Shown here: positions 17,034 to 25,000 of the stretch, one piece after another
How the letters are laid out: the number at the start of each line of letters is the position of its first letter
Numbering within the stretch: the first letter of the stretch is position 1
Notes under the pieces: model-generated
What the model was told of the DNA's origin: nothing
The model's database searches: none
Seen by the model: the letters and a program-made list of their open reading frames with translations, nothing else
From: Pseudovibrio flavus
GTDB taxonomy: Bacteria > Pseudomonadota > Alphaproteobacteria > Rhizobiales > Stappiaceae
Direction of reading: 5' to 3'
Length of the DNA: 64,000 nt
Assembly (NCBI RefSeq): GCF_009711345.1
Contig: NZ_SMMA01000066.1
Span: 432,574 to 496,573 of the forward strand
Made by a program: the position numbers and the translations under genes

Positions 17034-17393
17034 ATGGGTATTTTGTACGCAAGTTCTATCTGGGTGTTCATCTTCCTCGTCTTGGGGCTTGGTGGTTTGG
17101 CAGCCTATGCAACAGGGCGCGCAGTGGCTCGCACATGGCGTCCACTGTGGACGCTGATGTGGTTCATGTTCCTGCTGACCTTGGCAATGCGCTTCCTCTC
17201 GTTTGCCTTGTTCGAGGAGCCGCTGCTGTCAGTGCAGTTGTTCGTAGTCGATTATGTGATTCTTGCTGGCATCGGTCTGGCGGGATGGCGCATCACCCGC
17301 ACTACTCAAATGACAACCCAATACAGCTGGCTTTACCGCAAAAGCAGTCCATTTACCTGGGTTTTGAAGCCCGGTCGGGACGATAGCTACTAA
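17034..17393 (+). CDS. Small membrane protein at end of the livHMGF operon
   Basis: A 119-residue protein with three hydrophobic segments (about residues 5-25, 38-58 and 65-85), an R-T-W-R-P motif after the first, and a basic, polar C-terminus. AGGAGG overlaps the livF stop; the second of two adjacent ATGs (17034) has the better spacing. A similar small gene accompanies liv operons in related alphaproteobacteria; I believe RefSeq calls it DUF6867, from memory. Its position suggests an accessory of the transporter, but no function is known to me. Confidence 0.85.
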   Translation: MGILYASSIWVFIFLVLGLGGLAAYATGRAVARTWRPLWTLMWFMFLLTLAMRFLSFALFEEPLLSVQLFVVDYVILAGIGLAGWRITRTTQMTTQYSWLYRKSSPFTWVLKPGRDDSY

Positions 17394-17432
17394 ATATAAG
17401 TATATTTACGGAATTGTAAGTTGCAAAAGCTT

Positions 17433-17458
17433 CTAGGGCTGGGTCAAACTAGCCCTAG
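17433..17458 (+). promoter_or_regulatory. Hairpin between the liv operon and livK
   Basis: CTAGGGCT (17433-17440) pairs perfectly with AGCCCTAG (17451-17458) across a 10-nt loop. No T run follows, so it may protect upstream mRNA or attenuate transcription into livK. Confidence 0.5.
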
Positions 17459-17513
17459 CGGAACCTTCAAAGCAGATGAAGTCAGAGGGGCTCATTCGTT
17501 GAAGAGGTTCCTG

Positions 17514-17531
17514 AGGCAGTACGGACTGCCT
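17514..17531 (+). promoter_or_regulatory. Tetraloop hairpin in the livK leader
   Basis: AGGCAGT and ACTGCCT (7 bp) enclose ACGG, about 70 bases before the livK start. It could stabilise the livK message or regulate translation. Confidence 0.4.
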
Positions 17532-17599
17532 GCCGGGCAGTTGGCTGTCCAAAATACTTGATGATGGTTCAGAGATAACCTGAAACCAGGGGAGTTAAA

Positions 17600-18700
17600 A
17601 TGAAAAAGTATCTTTTGGCGAGTGTCGCCGGTATCTCCGCAATGGCAATGTCCAGCGCAGCGATGGCAGACATCACTATTGCGACTGCAGGTCCAATGAC
17701 CGGTCAGTACGCTTCCTTCGGCGCGCAGATGAAAGCCGGTGCTGAGCAGGCAGTTGCTGACATCAACGCAGCTGGTGGCGTTAACGGCGAAATGCTTGTT
17801 CTGGAAGTAGGCGATGACGCTTGTGACCCTAAGCAGGCTGTTGCTGTTGCTAACCAGATGGTTGGTAAAGACGTAGCATTCATGGCTGGTCACTTCTGCT
17901 CTGGTTCTTCTATCCCTGCATCTCAGGTGTATGCGGAAGAAGGCATCGTTCAGATCACTCCTGCATCTACCAACCCTAAGTACACCGACGAGCGTCCTGG
18001 TCCAGGTACGTACCGCGTTTGTGGTCGTGATGACCAGCAGGGTGAAGTTGCAGGTACAACCCTTGCGACCGAATACAAAGACAAGAACATCGCAATCATC
18101 CACGACAAGACCGCATACGGTAAGGGTCTGGCTGATGCGACCAAAGCTGTCATGAACGCAGCAGGCAAAGAAGAAGCTCTGTACGAAGCATTCACCGCTG
18201 GTGAAAAAGACTACACAGCTCTTGTTTCCAAGCTGAAAGCTGAAGGCATCGACGTTCTTTACGTTGGCGGTTACCACACTGAAGCTGGTCTGATTAAGCG
18301 TCAGATGCAGGATCAGGGTATGGACACCATCCTCATCTCCGGTGACGCGCTTGTGACCGATGAGTACTGGTCCATCACTGGCCCAGCTGGCGAAGGCACT
18401 TTGATGACCTTCTCTCCAGACCCACGTAAGAACGCTGAAGCAGCTCCAGTTGTTGCAGCTCTTGAAGCAGCTGGCAAAACCGCTGAAGGTTATGCTCTTT
18501 ACACCTACGCTGCGATCCAGGCATGGGCAGCTGCTGCAAACGCAGCCGGTTCCACCGACTTCGACGCAGTTGTTGAGCAGCTGGACAACGGTTCTTTCCA
18601 GACCGTTCTGGGCGAACTCTCCTTCGACGACAAGGGTGACGTTTCCCTGCCAGGCTACGTTTGGTACGAGTGGAAAGACGGCCAGTACGACTACAAATAA
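17600..18700 (+). CDS. livK: Periplasmic branched-chain amino acid-binding protein
   Basis: Substrate-binding protein of the LivHMGF transporter, 366 residues. A Sec signal peptide (MKKYLLASVAGISAMAMSSAAMA, cleaved at about residue 23) precedes the mature start DITIATAGPMTGQYASFGAQM, typical of Leu/Ile/Val-binding proteins. FMAGHFCSGSSIPASQVY carries the ligand-contact serines. GGGGAG lies before the ATG. It is split from livF by 205 bases with hairpins, as expected when the binding protein is made in excess. Codon usage is strongly biased, in line with high expression. Confidence 0.95.
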   Translation: MKKYLLASVAGISAMAMSSAAMADITIATAGPMTGQYASFGAQMKAGAEQAVADINAAGGVNGEMLVLEVGDDACDPKQAVAVANQMVGKDVAFMAGHFCSGSSIPASQVYAEEGIVQITPASTNPKYTDERPGPGTYRVCGRDDQQGEVAGTTLATEYKDKNIAIIHDKTAYGKGLADATKAVMNAAGKEEALYEAFTAGEKDYTALVSKLKAEGIDVLYVGGYHTEAGLIKRQMQDQGMDTILISGDALVTDEYWSITGPAGEGTLMTFSPDPRKNAEAAPVVAALEAAGKTAEGYALYTYAAIQAWAAAANAAGSTDFDAVVEQLDNGSFQTVLGELSFDDKGDVSLPGYVWYEWKDGQYDYK

Positions 18701-18743
18701 GAGTTATATGAACTCGTATTTGTCTAGTTGACTAGATGTCTAT

Positions 18744-18779
18744 AAAAGCCCCGGTCCTTATGTGGATCGGGGCTTTTTG
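18744..18779 (+). terminator. Strong terminator of livK
   Basis: A 14-bp stem with one mismatch (18744-18757 with 18764-18777) and TTATGT loop ends in a T run. Confidence 0.9.
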
Positions 18780-18957
18780 TATTAGAGATCGTAAGACTTC
18801 CAACCAACCTCATCTATGCCAGATGAATTTCATTTCCTGTTTGTAATAGATTGTAAACGCTAGGGTATATTCATGCCCACTTTCCATGATTTAGTAGGCC
18901 GAAGTTTACCCGCTTCGCCCGATACTGGGCGATAAGAAGATCTCAAAAGAGGCCACT

Positions 18958-19437
18958 ATGCTTTTTCGAGTATGCGCAGCCTGTCTCATTTTGGCAGGCA
19001 CTACTACAGGACTATGGGCAACCAACCTCAATCAACCCGGACCAAAAGAAAAGGATGTGTTTGAGGCATGTCTTAACGAGGCTAACGGGGACCGTTTTAA
19101 CTCCTACAATTGCATTGGCAAGGTCATTGAAATCTGCCAAGCAGCAAACAAAACTCCGAGCGTCGATAGCATCAGCACATGCATCAAACTCGAAGACGAT
19201 TTATGGACCCAGCGAATGGACAGCGCGTACGAGCGCCTTGTTGAAGGTGCTAGTGACGAGGTTAAGGCCGACCTTGATGAGCTTCAGCAGAAGTGGGGCA
19301 ACTTCCGCGACATGAACTGTAAGCTGATGGAAGCGCTACTGGCAGATGAGGCTGCGCGGCCGGTCGGCAAGCTGCAGTGTCTCAATCGCCTAAAAGCTAT
19401 TCATGCAATCAACCTTGAGCAAATGGGAACCAAATGA
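18958..19437 (+). CDS. Secreted DUF1311 (LprI-like) protein
   Basis: A 159-residue exported protein: signal peptide to about residue 21, then a Cys-containing region (Cys at 38, 52, 60 and 75) and a DUF1311 domain in residues 80-150. That domain has the typical W-x-x-R-M-D-x-A-Y, then L-x-x-x-Q-x-x-W-x-x-F-R-D-x-N-C pattern. DUF1311 includes LprI, a lysozyme inhibitor of Mycobacterium, but most members are uncharacterised. It overlaps the next gene by ATGA, so the two are translated together. Confidence 0.85.
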   Translation: MLFRVCAACLILAGTTTGLWATNLNQPGPKEKDVFEACLNEANGDRFNSYNCIGKVIEICQAANKTPSVDSISTCIKLEDDLWTQRMDSAYERLVEGASDEVKADLDELQQKWGNFRDMNCKLMEALLADEAARPVGKLQCLNRLKAIHAINLEQMGTK

Positions 19438-19919
19438 CACGGCTTTGCACCATCGCCGCAGCGGCACTCTTGGGATTTCAATCTCTCGCGCTTGCAGGTC
19501 CGCAAACTTTTGCCGAGTGTAAGCCGGATGATGAACGCGTCCCCATTCCTCATTGGGAAAGCATGGTGGCGAAGGATTTGCATTTGAATTACCCACCGCC
19601 GCTAATCCAGAACCTTGTGCTGGAGGTCATTCTGGATTTTCTGGAGCAGGATGTGAATAGCTGCGCCGCCATTGTCAAGGACGGAGTGACCACGCTTTTT
19701 TGGGAAGTCGATCATCAAGACCTAGATCAGGGCAAGGTATCACTTGAGATAACCGGCACGCCGACTTTTGAAAATGACCAATGCCGTTTGGTCGGGCTAT
19801 ATGAAATCGCCGCCATTCTTGAAAAGCCGGATAGCCAGATTGGCGTTGTTTTGCAGCCGAAGGACGCTGAGGAATTACAGGCGACTGGGCGCTATTGCGC
19901 ACTCGTTCAGGACGGGTAA
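19434..19919 (+). CDS. Secreted protein of unknown function, coupled to DUF1311 gene
   Basis: A 161-residue protein with a clear signal peptide (cleaved after ALA, residue 21). The mature part has four Cys (about 29, 77, 122 and 154), no membrane segment and mixed acidic composition. I do not recognise a family. The start overlaps the stop of the DUF1311 gene, and a 10-bp inverted repeat covers its own stop codon. The pairing suggests the two periplasmic proteins act together, which is inference. Confidence 0.8.
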   Translation: MTRLCTIAAAALLGFQSLALAGPQTFAECKPDDERVPIPHWESMVAKDLHLNYPPPLIQNLVLEVILDFLEQDVNSCAAIVKDGVTTLFWEVDHQDLDQGKVSLEITGTPTFENDQCRLVGLYEIAAILEKPDSQIGVVLQPKDAEELQATGRYCALVQDG

Positions 19920-19943
19920 ACAGGCTTCTCTGTGCCTGTTTAC
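19916..19943. terminator. 10-bp inverted repeat between convergent genes
   Basis: GTAAACAGGC and GCCTGTTTAC pair perfectly around an 8-nt loop, covering the stop codon of the secreted protein gene. There is no T run; it probably acts as a barrier between convergent transcripts. Confidence 0.5.
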
Positions 19944-19989
19944 GTCGGTTTGAGATCGTGTTGCTTCCTAGCCGGTTAAGCAGGGACGA

Positions 19990-20343
19990 TCAAACGTCCA
20001 CGATACGCTCGAACGAAGCGAAGATCATCCGCGCTCCATCAAAAAGGCCGGTTTTGAACGCGCTTTGCATGCTAGCGTCTTGCATGGCGTTGTGCATGCC
20101 AATGTCGCGCGCCTCTTTCGATGGCCATATAATCATGGAAAGGACAGGGGTTTCATCCGGTTGCAATTCTACTGCGCGGGGAAACGAAGTTCTCTCACCA
20201 TAGGGAGCATCCAGCGCCCAAAGCTCAGTCACGCTTAAAGCACCTGCTTTCTTGAACACCTGTGCCATCATTGCCGAGACCTCTGTATAGGCTTCCTTCT
20301 TATCTGTTTTGACCGGAGTAACGGCTGTATCAATGTAGGTCAT
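19990..20343 (-). CDS. DUF1428 family protein
   Basis: A 117-residue soluble protein of the DUF1428 family, a ferredoxin-like alpha/beta fold related to dimeric barrel proteins. Matching features are the N-terminal YIDTAVTPV, KKAGALSVTELW, the TSFPRAVELQPDETPVLSMIIWPSKEARD core, and the C-terminal FDGARMIFASFE. Function is unknown. The moxR-coxE pair lies directly upstream on the same strand with 15 bases between, so cotranscription is likely. Confidence 0.88.
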   Translation of the reverse strand: MTYIDTAVTPVKTDKKEAYTEVSAMMAQVFKKAGALSVTELWALDAPYGERTSFPRAVELQPDETPVLSMIIWPSKEARDIGMHNAMQDASMQSAFKTGLFDGARMIFASFERIVDV

Positions 20344-20358
20344 TGTTCTTCCTCCCCA

Positions 20359-21561
20359 TTAGGCTTCAAGGTAGCGTTTCGGGTCTACCTCCAAGGATGA
20401 TCTGCTGCCCGATAGGGCTTCACAGAGCCCAGAGACCGCCTCTAGCGAGTGGACAGTGCGAAACTCGTCCACATGGGGCAGCATGGCACGAATGCCTTTG
20501 GCCCGCGCCTCAAACCCCTCAAAACGGAGCAGCGGGTTTAACCATACCAGACGCCGACAAGAGCGGTGCAGCCGGTCCATTTCAGTAGATAGGTTTTCGT
20601 CGCTCTCTCGTTCAAGGCCATCTGTAATGAGCAGCACAACTGGGTTTCCTGAGAGGACGCGGCGGGCCCAGACCTTGTTGAACTCCCCAATGGAAGCTGC
20701 AATGCGGGTGCCGCCGGACCAGTCCTCTACATCTTGAGTGCAGGCATCCAGCGCCTCGTCGGGATCTTTGCGCTTCAAAGATCGTGTGATGTTAGTGAGG
20801 CGCGTACCAAACAGAAATGTATGGACGTTGTTTCGGGATTCCGTCAGCGCGTGAAGGAAGTGAAGAATAAGCCGCGTGTACTGCGTCATGGAACCGGAGA
20901 TATCGCAGAGGGCGACAATCGGCGGATGCTTCAGGGCAGGGCGGCGCATTTTCAGCTCAATGGCATCGGTTCCATGTCTTACCGATGCCTGCATGGTGCG
21001 CCTTGGATCGATCCGTCCACGCGGGGCGGCAACCAAGCGGCGCGTCTTAACCAGATCAACCGGCATTTGGAGTGCGGAGATCGCTCTCTTGGCTTCATCA
21101 ATCTCCTGCTGGTTCATCTGCGCAAAGTCTTTCTTTTGCAGCAGTTCCTTGCCGGAGACAGTGAATTTTGCATCGACTTCGACTTGCGGAACGGTCTCCT
21201 TGGCGGGCCGCTTTTTGTTCTGCTCGAATGCATTAGCAATGCGGGTTTGGCCTGCCTTAGGCTTTTCCGGTTCTCGCTGGCCGGACGGCGCTACAGGGGA
21301 GAGTATGGATAGCATCTTCTCTACCAGCCCGTGGGTTTGCCAGTAGATACGGAACGCTTCGTCATAGACGGGGCGCTGCTCCCGTTTTTTGACGAAGACA
21401 CTATGCAGGGTCCAATAAAGGTCCTGTCTGCTTTCAAGGCCATTGGCAAGAACGGCATCCACTGCGTCGACAACCTGAGCAGGGCCAACAGGCAGGCCAG
21501 CCTTGCGCAGGGTGCGCGCAAAGTGGACGATGTTCTCGGTTATGCGGCCGTTGGCAGACAG
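20359..21561 (-). CDS. CoxE-like VWA domain protein, probable CTG start
   Basis: A VWA protein of the CoxE family, usually the partner of a MoxR AAA ATPase in metalloenzyme or complex maturation. The VWA domain (about residues 205-385) has the MIDAS motif D-I-S-G-S. The best start is a CTG at 21561, 7 nt after AAGGAG, giving 400 residues. It restores a conserved N-terminus (SANGRITENIVHFARTLRKA) that a start at the first in-frame GTG (21462) would remove, and no ATG, GTG or TTG lies between the stop codon and that CTG. It follows moxR by 24 bases. Confidence 0.85.
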   Translation of the reverse strand: MSANGRITENIVHFARTLRKAGLPVGPAQVVDAVDAVLANGLESRQDLYWTLHSVFVKKREQRPVYDEAFRIYWQTHGLVEKMLSILSPVAPSGQREPEKPKAGQTRIANAFEQNKKRPAKETVPQVEVDAKFTVSGKELLQKKDFAQMNQQEIDEAKRAISALQMPVDLVKTRRLVAAPRGRIDPRRTMQASVRHGTDAIELKMRRPALKHPPIVALCDISGSMTQYTRLILHFLHALTESRNNVHTFLFGTRLTNITRSLKRKDPDEALDACTQDVEDWSGGTRIAASIGEFNKVWARRVLSGNPVVLLITDGLERESDENLSTEMDRLHRSCRRLVWLNPLLRFEGFEARAKGIRAMLPHVDEFRTVHSLEAVSGLCEALSGSRSSLEVDPKRYLEA

Positions 21562-21585
21562 TGACTTGCTCCTTTTAGATGCAAA

Positions 21586-22542
21586 TTAGAAAACAGGCTG
21601 GGTGAGGCCTTTTTCAGCTCGCATTTCTTCTGCGACCTGCTGCCTTACCTGATCCACCAGTTCGCGAGCCTTGGAGCCTTTGATGCGGTCAATATCCTCT
21701 TGATACTTGAGCAACGCGCCTAGGGTGTCGCTCACCATTTCCGGATCAAGAGCCACCTCGTTAAGTTCTGTAAGCGCTGTGGCCCAGTCCAAGGTTTCTG
21801 CAACGCCGGGTGCTTTGAAGAGGTTTTCTTCTGCTCGCAGGCGCTGAACGAAAGCAACAACGCTACGCGCCAGTTCCTCACTTGCCTGCGGGCGCTTGTT
21901 GCGAACAATCTCAAGTTCGCGGGCAGCGTCAGGATAATCCAGCCAGTGGTAGAGGCAGCGCCGTTTCAGCGCGTCGTGAATTTCGCGTGTGCGGTTCGTG
22001 GTGATGATGGTGATCGGTGGCTCGTCTGCCTTGATGGTTCCAAGCTCTGGAATGGTCACCTGATTGTCAGCAAGGACTTCCAGCAGAAACGCTTCAAAGG
22101 CTTCGTCGGTGCGGTCCAACTCATCGATAAGAAAGATTGGCGCACCGTTCTCGCCGCTCTCCAACGCTTGCAAAACAGGTCGGCGGATGAGGAACGATGG
22201 CGAATAAATGGACTCTGCCAATGCCTTCTTGTCAGTTTCACCAGAGGCTTCGGAAACTCTGATCTCTAGCATTTGCGCAGCGTAGTTCCATTCGTAAACT
22301 GCGGTGGAAATATCCAAGCCCTCATAACACTGCAAGCGAACCAGCGGGCGCCCCAAGGCTTGCGACAGCACTTTGGCGATCTCGGTTTTACCGACGCCCG
22401 CTTCCCCTTCAAGGAAAAGCGGCCGGCCCATTTTGAGCGCAAGGTGGAGAACGGTGGCAAGCGAACGATCTGCCACGTAACTACCGGAGGCAAGCAGCTC
22501 CTGTGTCTCTTCAATGGAGTTTGGCAGAGCGCTTTCAGACAT
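21586..22542 (-). CDS. MoxR family AAA+ ATPase
   Basis: A 318-residue chaperone-like ATPase of the MoxR family. Walker A is GEAGVGKTE (residues 46-54), Walker B is FLIDELDRTD, sensor 1 lies in ITTNRTREIHDALKRRC with the arginine finger, and a C-terminal lid follows. MoxR proteins act with VWA partners such as the one encoded next, remodelling or activating protein complexes. No cox (CO dehydrogenase) or other obvious client genes are nearby, so the target is unknown. Confidence 0.94.
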   Translation of the reverse strand: MSESALPNSIEETQELLASGSYVADRSLATVLHLALKMGRPLFLEGEAGVGKTEIAKVLSQALGRPLVRLQCYEGLDISTAVYEWNYAAQMLEIRVSEASGETDKKALAESIYSPSFLIRRPVLQALESGENGAPIFLIDELDRTDEAFEAFLLEVLADNQVTIPELGTIKADEPPITIITTNRTREIHDALKRRCLYHWLDYPDAARELEIVRNKRPQASEELARSVVAFVQRLRAEENLFKAPGVAETLDWATALTELNEVALDPEMVSDTLGALLKYQEDIDRIKGSKARELVDQVRQQVAEEMRAEKGLTQPVF

Positions 22543-22598
22543 GCCGTTCCTTTCCCTGTTACCGAGGTGCGGCTTCGCTTAAAGGCGAATCCCGACGC

Positions 22599-22627
22599 AC
22601 TGCGTATCATACGTGGTGATACGCAGT
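22599..22627. repeat. Perfect 11-bp inverted repeat
   Basis: ACTGCGTATCA and TGATACGCAGT flank a 7-nt centre in the 161-base gap between moxR and the methyltransferase gene. No T run follows on either strand, so an operator or a mRNA-end structure is more likely than a classic terminator. Confidence 0.6.
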
Positions 22628-22703
22628 TTCAACAGGGAGGGAATGGAAAAACTGACGTAGAGGGCTTGGCCGGTATTCGCCCAGTCTTCAGTAGAGGCCG
22701 TTC

Positions 22704-23513
22704 TTACCGAGCTGGAACGGTAAGACCAAGGCCGGTACGCAAGATGCCCTTGGCGTGCTCGGTAAATTCGCCGCCACGTTCGCAGTGGATGTCAAAACCG
22801 GGCAGTAGTCGTACCGGGCCTTTGCTGTCGCAAATACCGCGCACGATTACCCGATTGGACGGTAAGCCAGGTGCAGGATAGAGCGGAATGATATCAATTG
22901 AGCCAAACCGGCCTTCCATCGCCTTTAACAGGGGCATCATGTCTTCTGAACGAAAGATCACCGAAAGGGTGCCATTTGGCTTCAAGATGTCCTTGGCGGT
23001 GCGGATCCATGGTTCAACACCGCGATCATCCAGCGCGTGGGCAGTGGCGCGCGCACCTTGCGGGGTCACTGTAAAGCGGGTGTTGCTGTAGTAGGGCGGG
23101 TTCATAATGACATGGTCAGCCATTTTCGGAACAAGCCCTTGAGAGTGGCGCAGTTGGCCCTTGGCGGTAATGTCCGCCTTCATGAGCTTTACGCGGTCCT
23201 TGAAGTGGCTGTTTTCCGGCTGTTCCAGCGATTTACCCGCAAGCGTTAGAACGACATCGTCCATATCAACGCCCGTGCAGGTTATATCGGGCAAACGGTG
23301 GGCCGCGCAAAATGCAGCAGTACCAACACCGGTTCCCAAATCAACGACATGGCCCTTTGTGCCTTCCGGTAGGGAGGCGGCAAGGTACACAGCATCAAGG
23401 CCGGTTCTGTGCCTACCTTTTGCCGGTTGCAGCATCAAAATCTGGCCGTCCAGAAACTTGTCTTTTGTGTAAGCGCCGTCTTCAATGGCGACCGGTTCAA
23501 ACTGATGCTGCAT
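22704..23513 (-). CDS. TrmN6-like N6-adenine methyltransferase
   Basis: A 269-residue class I SAM methyltransferase resembling TrmN6/YfiC (COG4123), which methylates A37 of tRNA-Val. SAM motif I is VVDLGTGVGTAAF (about 57-69), the acidic loop is CTGVDMDD, and the catalytic NPPYYSNTRF (N-P-P-Y) marks N6-adenine methylation. The GRHRTGLDAVYLAA segment before motif I is conserved in this group. RNA rather than DNA is the expected substrate; tRNA identity here is inferred. Confidence 0.87.
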   Translation of the reverse strand: MQHQFEPVAIEDGAYTKDKFLDGQILMLQPAKGRHRTGLDAVYLAASLPEGTKGHVVDLGTGVGTAAFCAAHRLPDITCTGVDMDDVVLTLAGKSLEQPENSHFKDRVKLMKADITAKGQLRHSQGLVPKMADHVIMNPPYYSNTRFTVTPQGARATAHALDDRGVEPWIRTAKDILKPNGTLSVIFRSEDMMPLLKAMEGRFGSIDIIPLYPAPGLPSNRVIVRGICDSKGPVRLLPGFDIHCERGGEFTEHAKGILRTGLGLTVPAR

Positions 23514-23534
23514 AGGTAATTGGCAAAACTGACG

Positions 23535-23753
23535 TTATTTGAGTTCGTTACCCAGACCAGCTTCGTGAAGCATGGTGCGGGCGTTTTCTAGCTGAGTGCC
23601 ATCTACAAGAATTCTGCGAGGAAGGAAACCGAGAGAGCCTTCCATAACGCTCATATTTGTGTCGGCTATGAAATATTCCAGCCCTGCATCTTTGAGTAGA
23701 GCTTCGACATAGGAAATCAAAACAGCATCATTGGTGCGCAACAGTTCTTCCAT
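23535..23753 (-). CDS. DUF2007 family small protein
   Basis: A 72-residue protein matching DUF2007, a GlnB-like alpha/beta fold found in many proteobacteria. It begins MEELLRTNDAVLISYVEALLKDAG, followed by a strand with IADTNMSVMEG and RRILVDGTQLENARTML. Function is unproven. It lies just upstream of the methyltransferase gene on the same strand (21-base gap) and divergent from the polyprenyl synthase gene, an arrangement I associate with related alphaproteobacteria. Confidence 0.88.
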   Translation of the reverse strand: MEELLRTNDAVLISYVEALLKDAGLEYFIADTNMSVMEGSLGFLPRRILVDGTQLENARTMLHEAGLGNELK

Positions 23754-23911
23754 GGATCTCTCGTTTTATATCCTTATGTGGGCAAGTGCCCAAATATGGC
23801 GGAAAAAAGGTGAATTGCTCATTACTTAGACGAAGAATTCCTGAACAAGCCTTGCCCATGCCAGCTACGCGACCTATTGTCCTGCCAAATTGTACTGGGA
23901 GATGGCAACTC

Positions 23912-24925
23912 GTGGGCGTGGTTAGTTTGAAAGAGCAGAACTCCAATAAATCCAGTATTCAAACTCTGGTTGATCTTGTAGCAGAGGATATGGAAGCTGT
24001 TAACCGGCTTATCCTTTCCAAAGCTGGTTCCAATGTGGATCTCATTCCTGAAATCGCCCGTCATCTGATTGATTCCGGTGGTAAGCGCTTGCGCCCTATG
24101 CTGACCTTGGCGTTCTCCAAGATGTTTGGCTACCAAGGCGAAGGCGATGTTATTCTCGCAGCAAGCGTTGAGTTCATGCATACCGCGACCTTGCTGCATG
24201 ATGATGTGGTGGACGAGAGCGATATGCGCCGCGGTAAGCTGGCCGCACGTAAGCTCTGGGGCAATCAGGCCAGTGTTCTGGTTGGCGATTATCTGCTTGG
24301 TCAGGCCTTCAAGATGATGGTTGATGTGGGCTCTTTGGAAGCGCTGCGCATCCTGTCGGAAGCCTCTGCTATCATTGCTGAAGGTGAGGTTCTCCAGCTC
24401 GGTGCTGCGCAGGATACCGCCACCAACGAAGCACAGTACATGCAGGTTATTGAAGCCAAGACCGCAGCGCTGTTTGCAGCTGCCTGTGAGGTTGGCCCTG
24501 AGATTTGCGATATGGGCGCGGAAAAACGTGCCGCAGCCCGCGATTTCGGTATGAGCCTTGGTCTTGCCTTCCAGTTGGTTGATGACGTTCTGGACTACGG
24601 CGGATCAACCGCTGATCTTGGCAAAGACGTGGGCGACGATTTCCACGAAGGCAAAATCACTCTGCCGATCATCTACGCGCTGCAGCGTGGCTCTGACGAA
24701 GATCGTGCGTTCTGGAAGCGCTGCCTTGAAGATGGCGACATCAAAGACGGCGACCTTGAGCATGCAATTGGCCTGCTGAAGAGCACTGGCGCTTTGGATG
24801 ATACAATCAAGCGTGCGCGTGATTTTGGTGCGGCTGCTATTGCTGCTCTTGGTAAGCTGCCTGATGGTGCGCAGAAGGAAGCACTGCGCGAGGCTGTAGA
24901 GTTCTGCATTGCCCGCGTGAACTAA
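23912..24925 (+). CDS. All-trans polyprenyl diphosphate synthase
   Basis: Prenyltransferase that builds the long isoprenoid tail of ubiquinone from IPP, 337 residues from the chosen GTG. Both aspartate-rich motifs are present: LHDDVVDESDMRRG and LVDDVLDYGG, plus GGKRLRPMLT. The GTG at 23912 (VGVVSL) matches homologue N-termini and has GGGAG about 9 nt upstream; a longer frame reaches 23786 but adds unrelated sequence. The second motif and residues before the first are typical of decaprenyl/octaprenyl synthases; chain length is not certain. ispE, on the opposite strand, supplies precursor. Confidence 0.93.
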   Translation: MGVVSLKEQNSNKSSIQTLVDLVAEDMEAVNRLILSKAGSNVDLIPEIARHLIDSGGKRLRPMLTLAFSKMFGYQGEGDVILAASVEFMHTATLLHDDVVDESDMRRGKLAARKLWGNQASVLVGDYLLGQAFKMMVDVGSLEALRILSEASAIIAEGEVLQLGAAQDTATNEAQYMQVIEAKTAALFAAACEVGPEICDMGAEKRAAARDFGMSLGLAFQLVDDVLDYGGSTADLGKDVGDDFHEGKITLPIIYALQRGSDEDRAFWKRCLEDGDIKDGDLEHAIGLLKSTGALDDTIKRARDFGAAAIAALGKLPDGAQKEALREAVEFCIARVN

Positions 24926-24945
24926 CGCAGCGAGCAAATTTGGAT

Positions 24946-24981
24946 AAAAAAAGCCAGTATCGCGAGATACTGGCTTTTTTA
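24946..24981. terminator. Bidirectional terminator, polyprenyl synthase/ispE
   Basis: A perfect 11-bp stem (24951-24961 with 24966-24976) with GCGA tetraloop, A run before and T run after. It serves both convergent genes. Confidence 0.92.
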
Positions 24982-25000
24982 TTTCTATCTGTCTGCCAAC

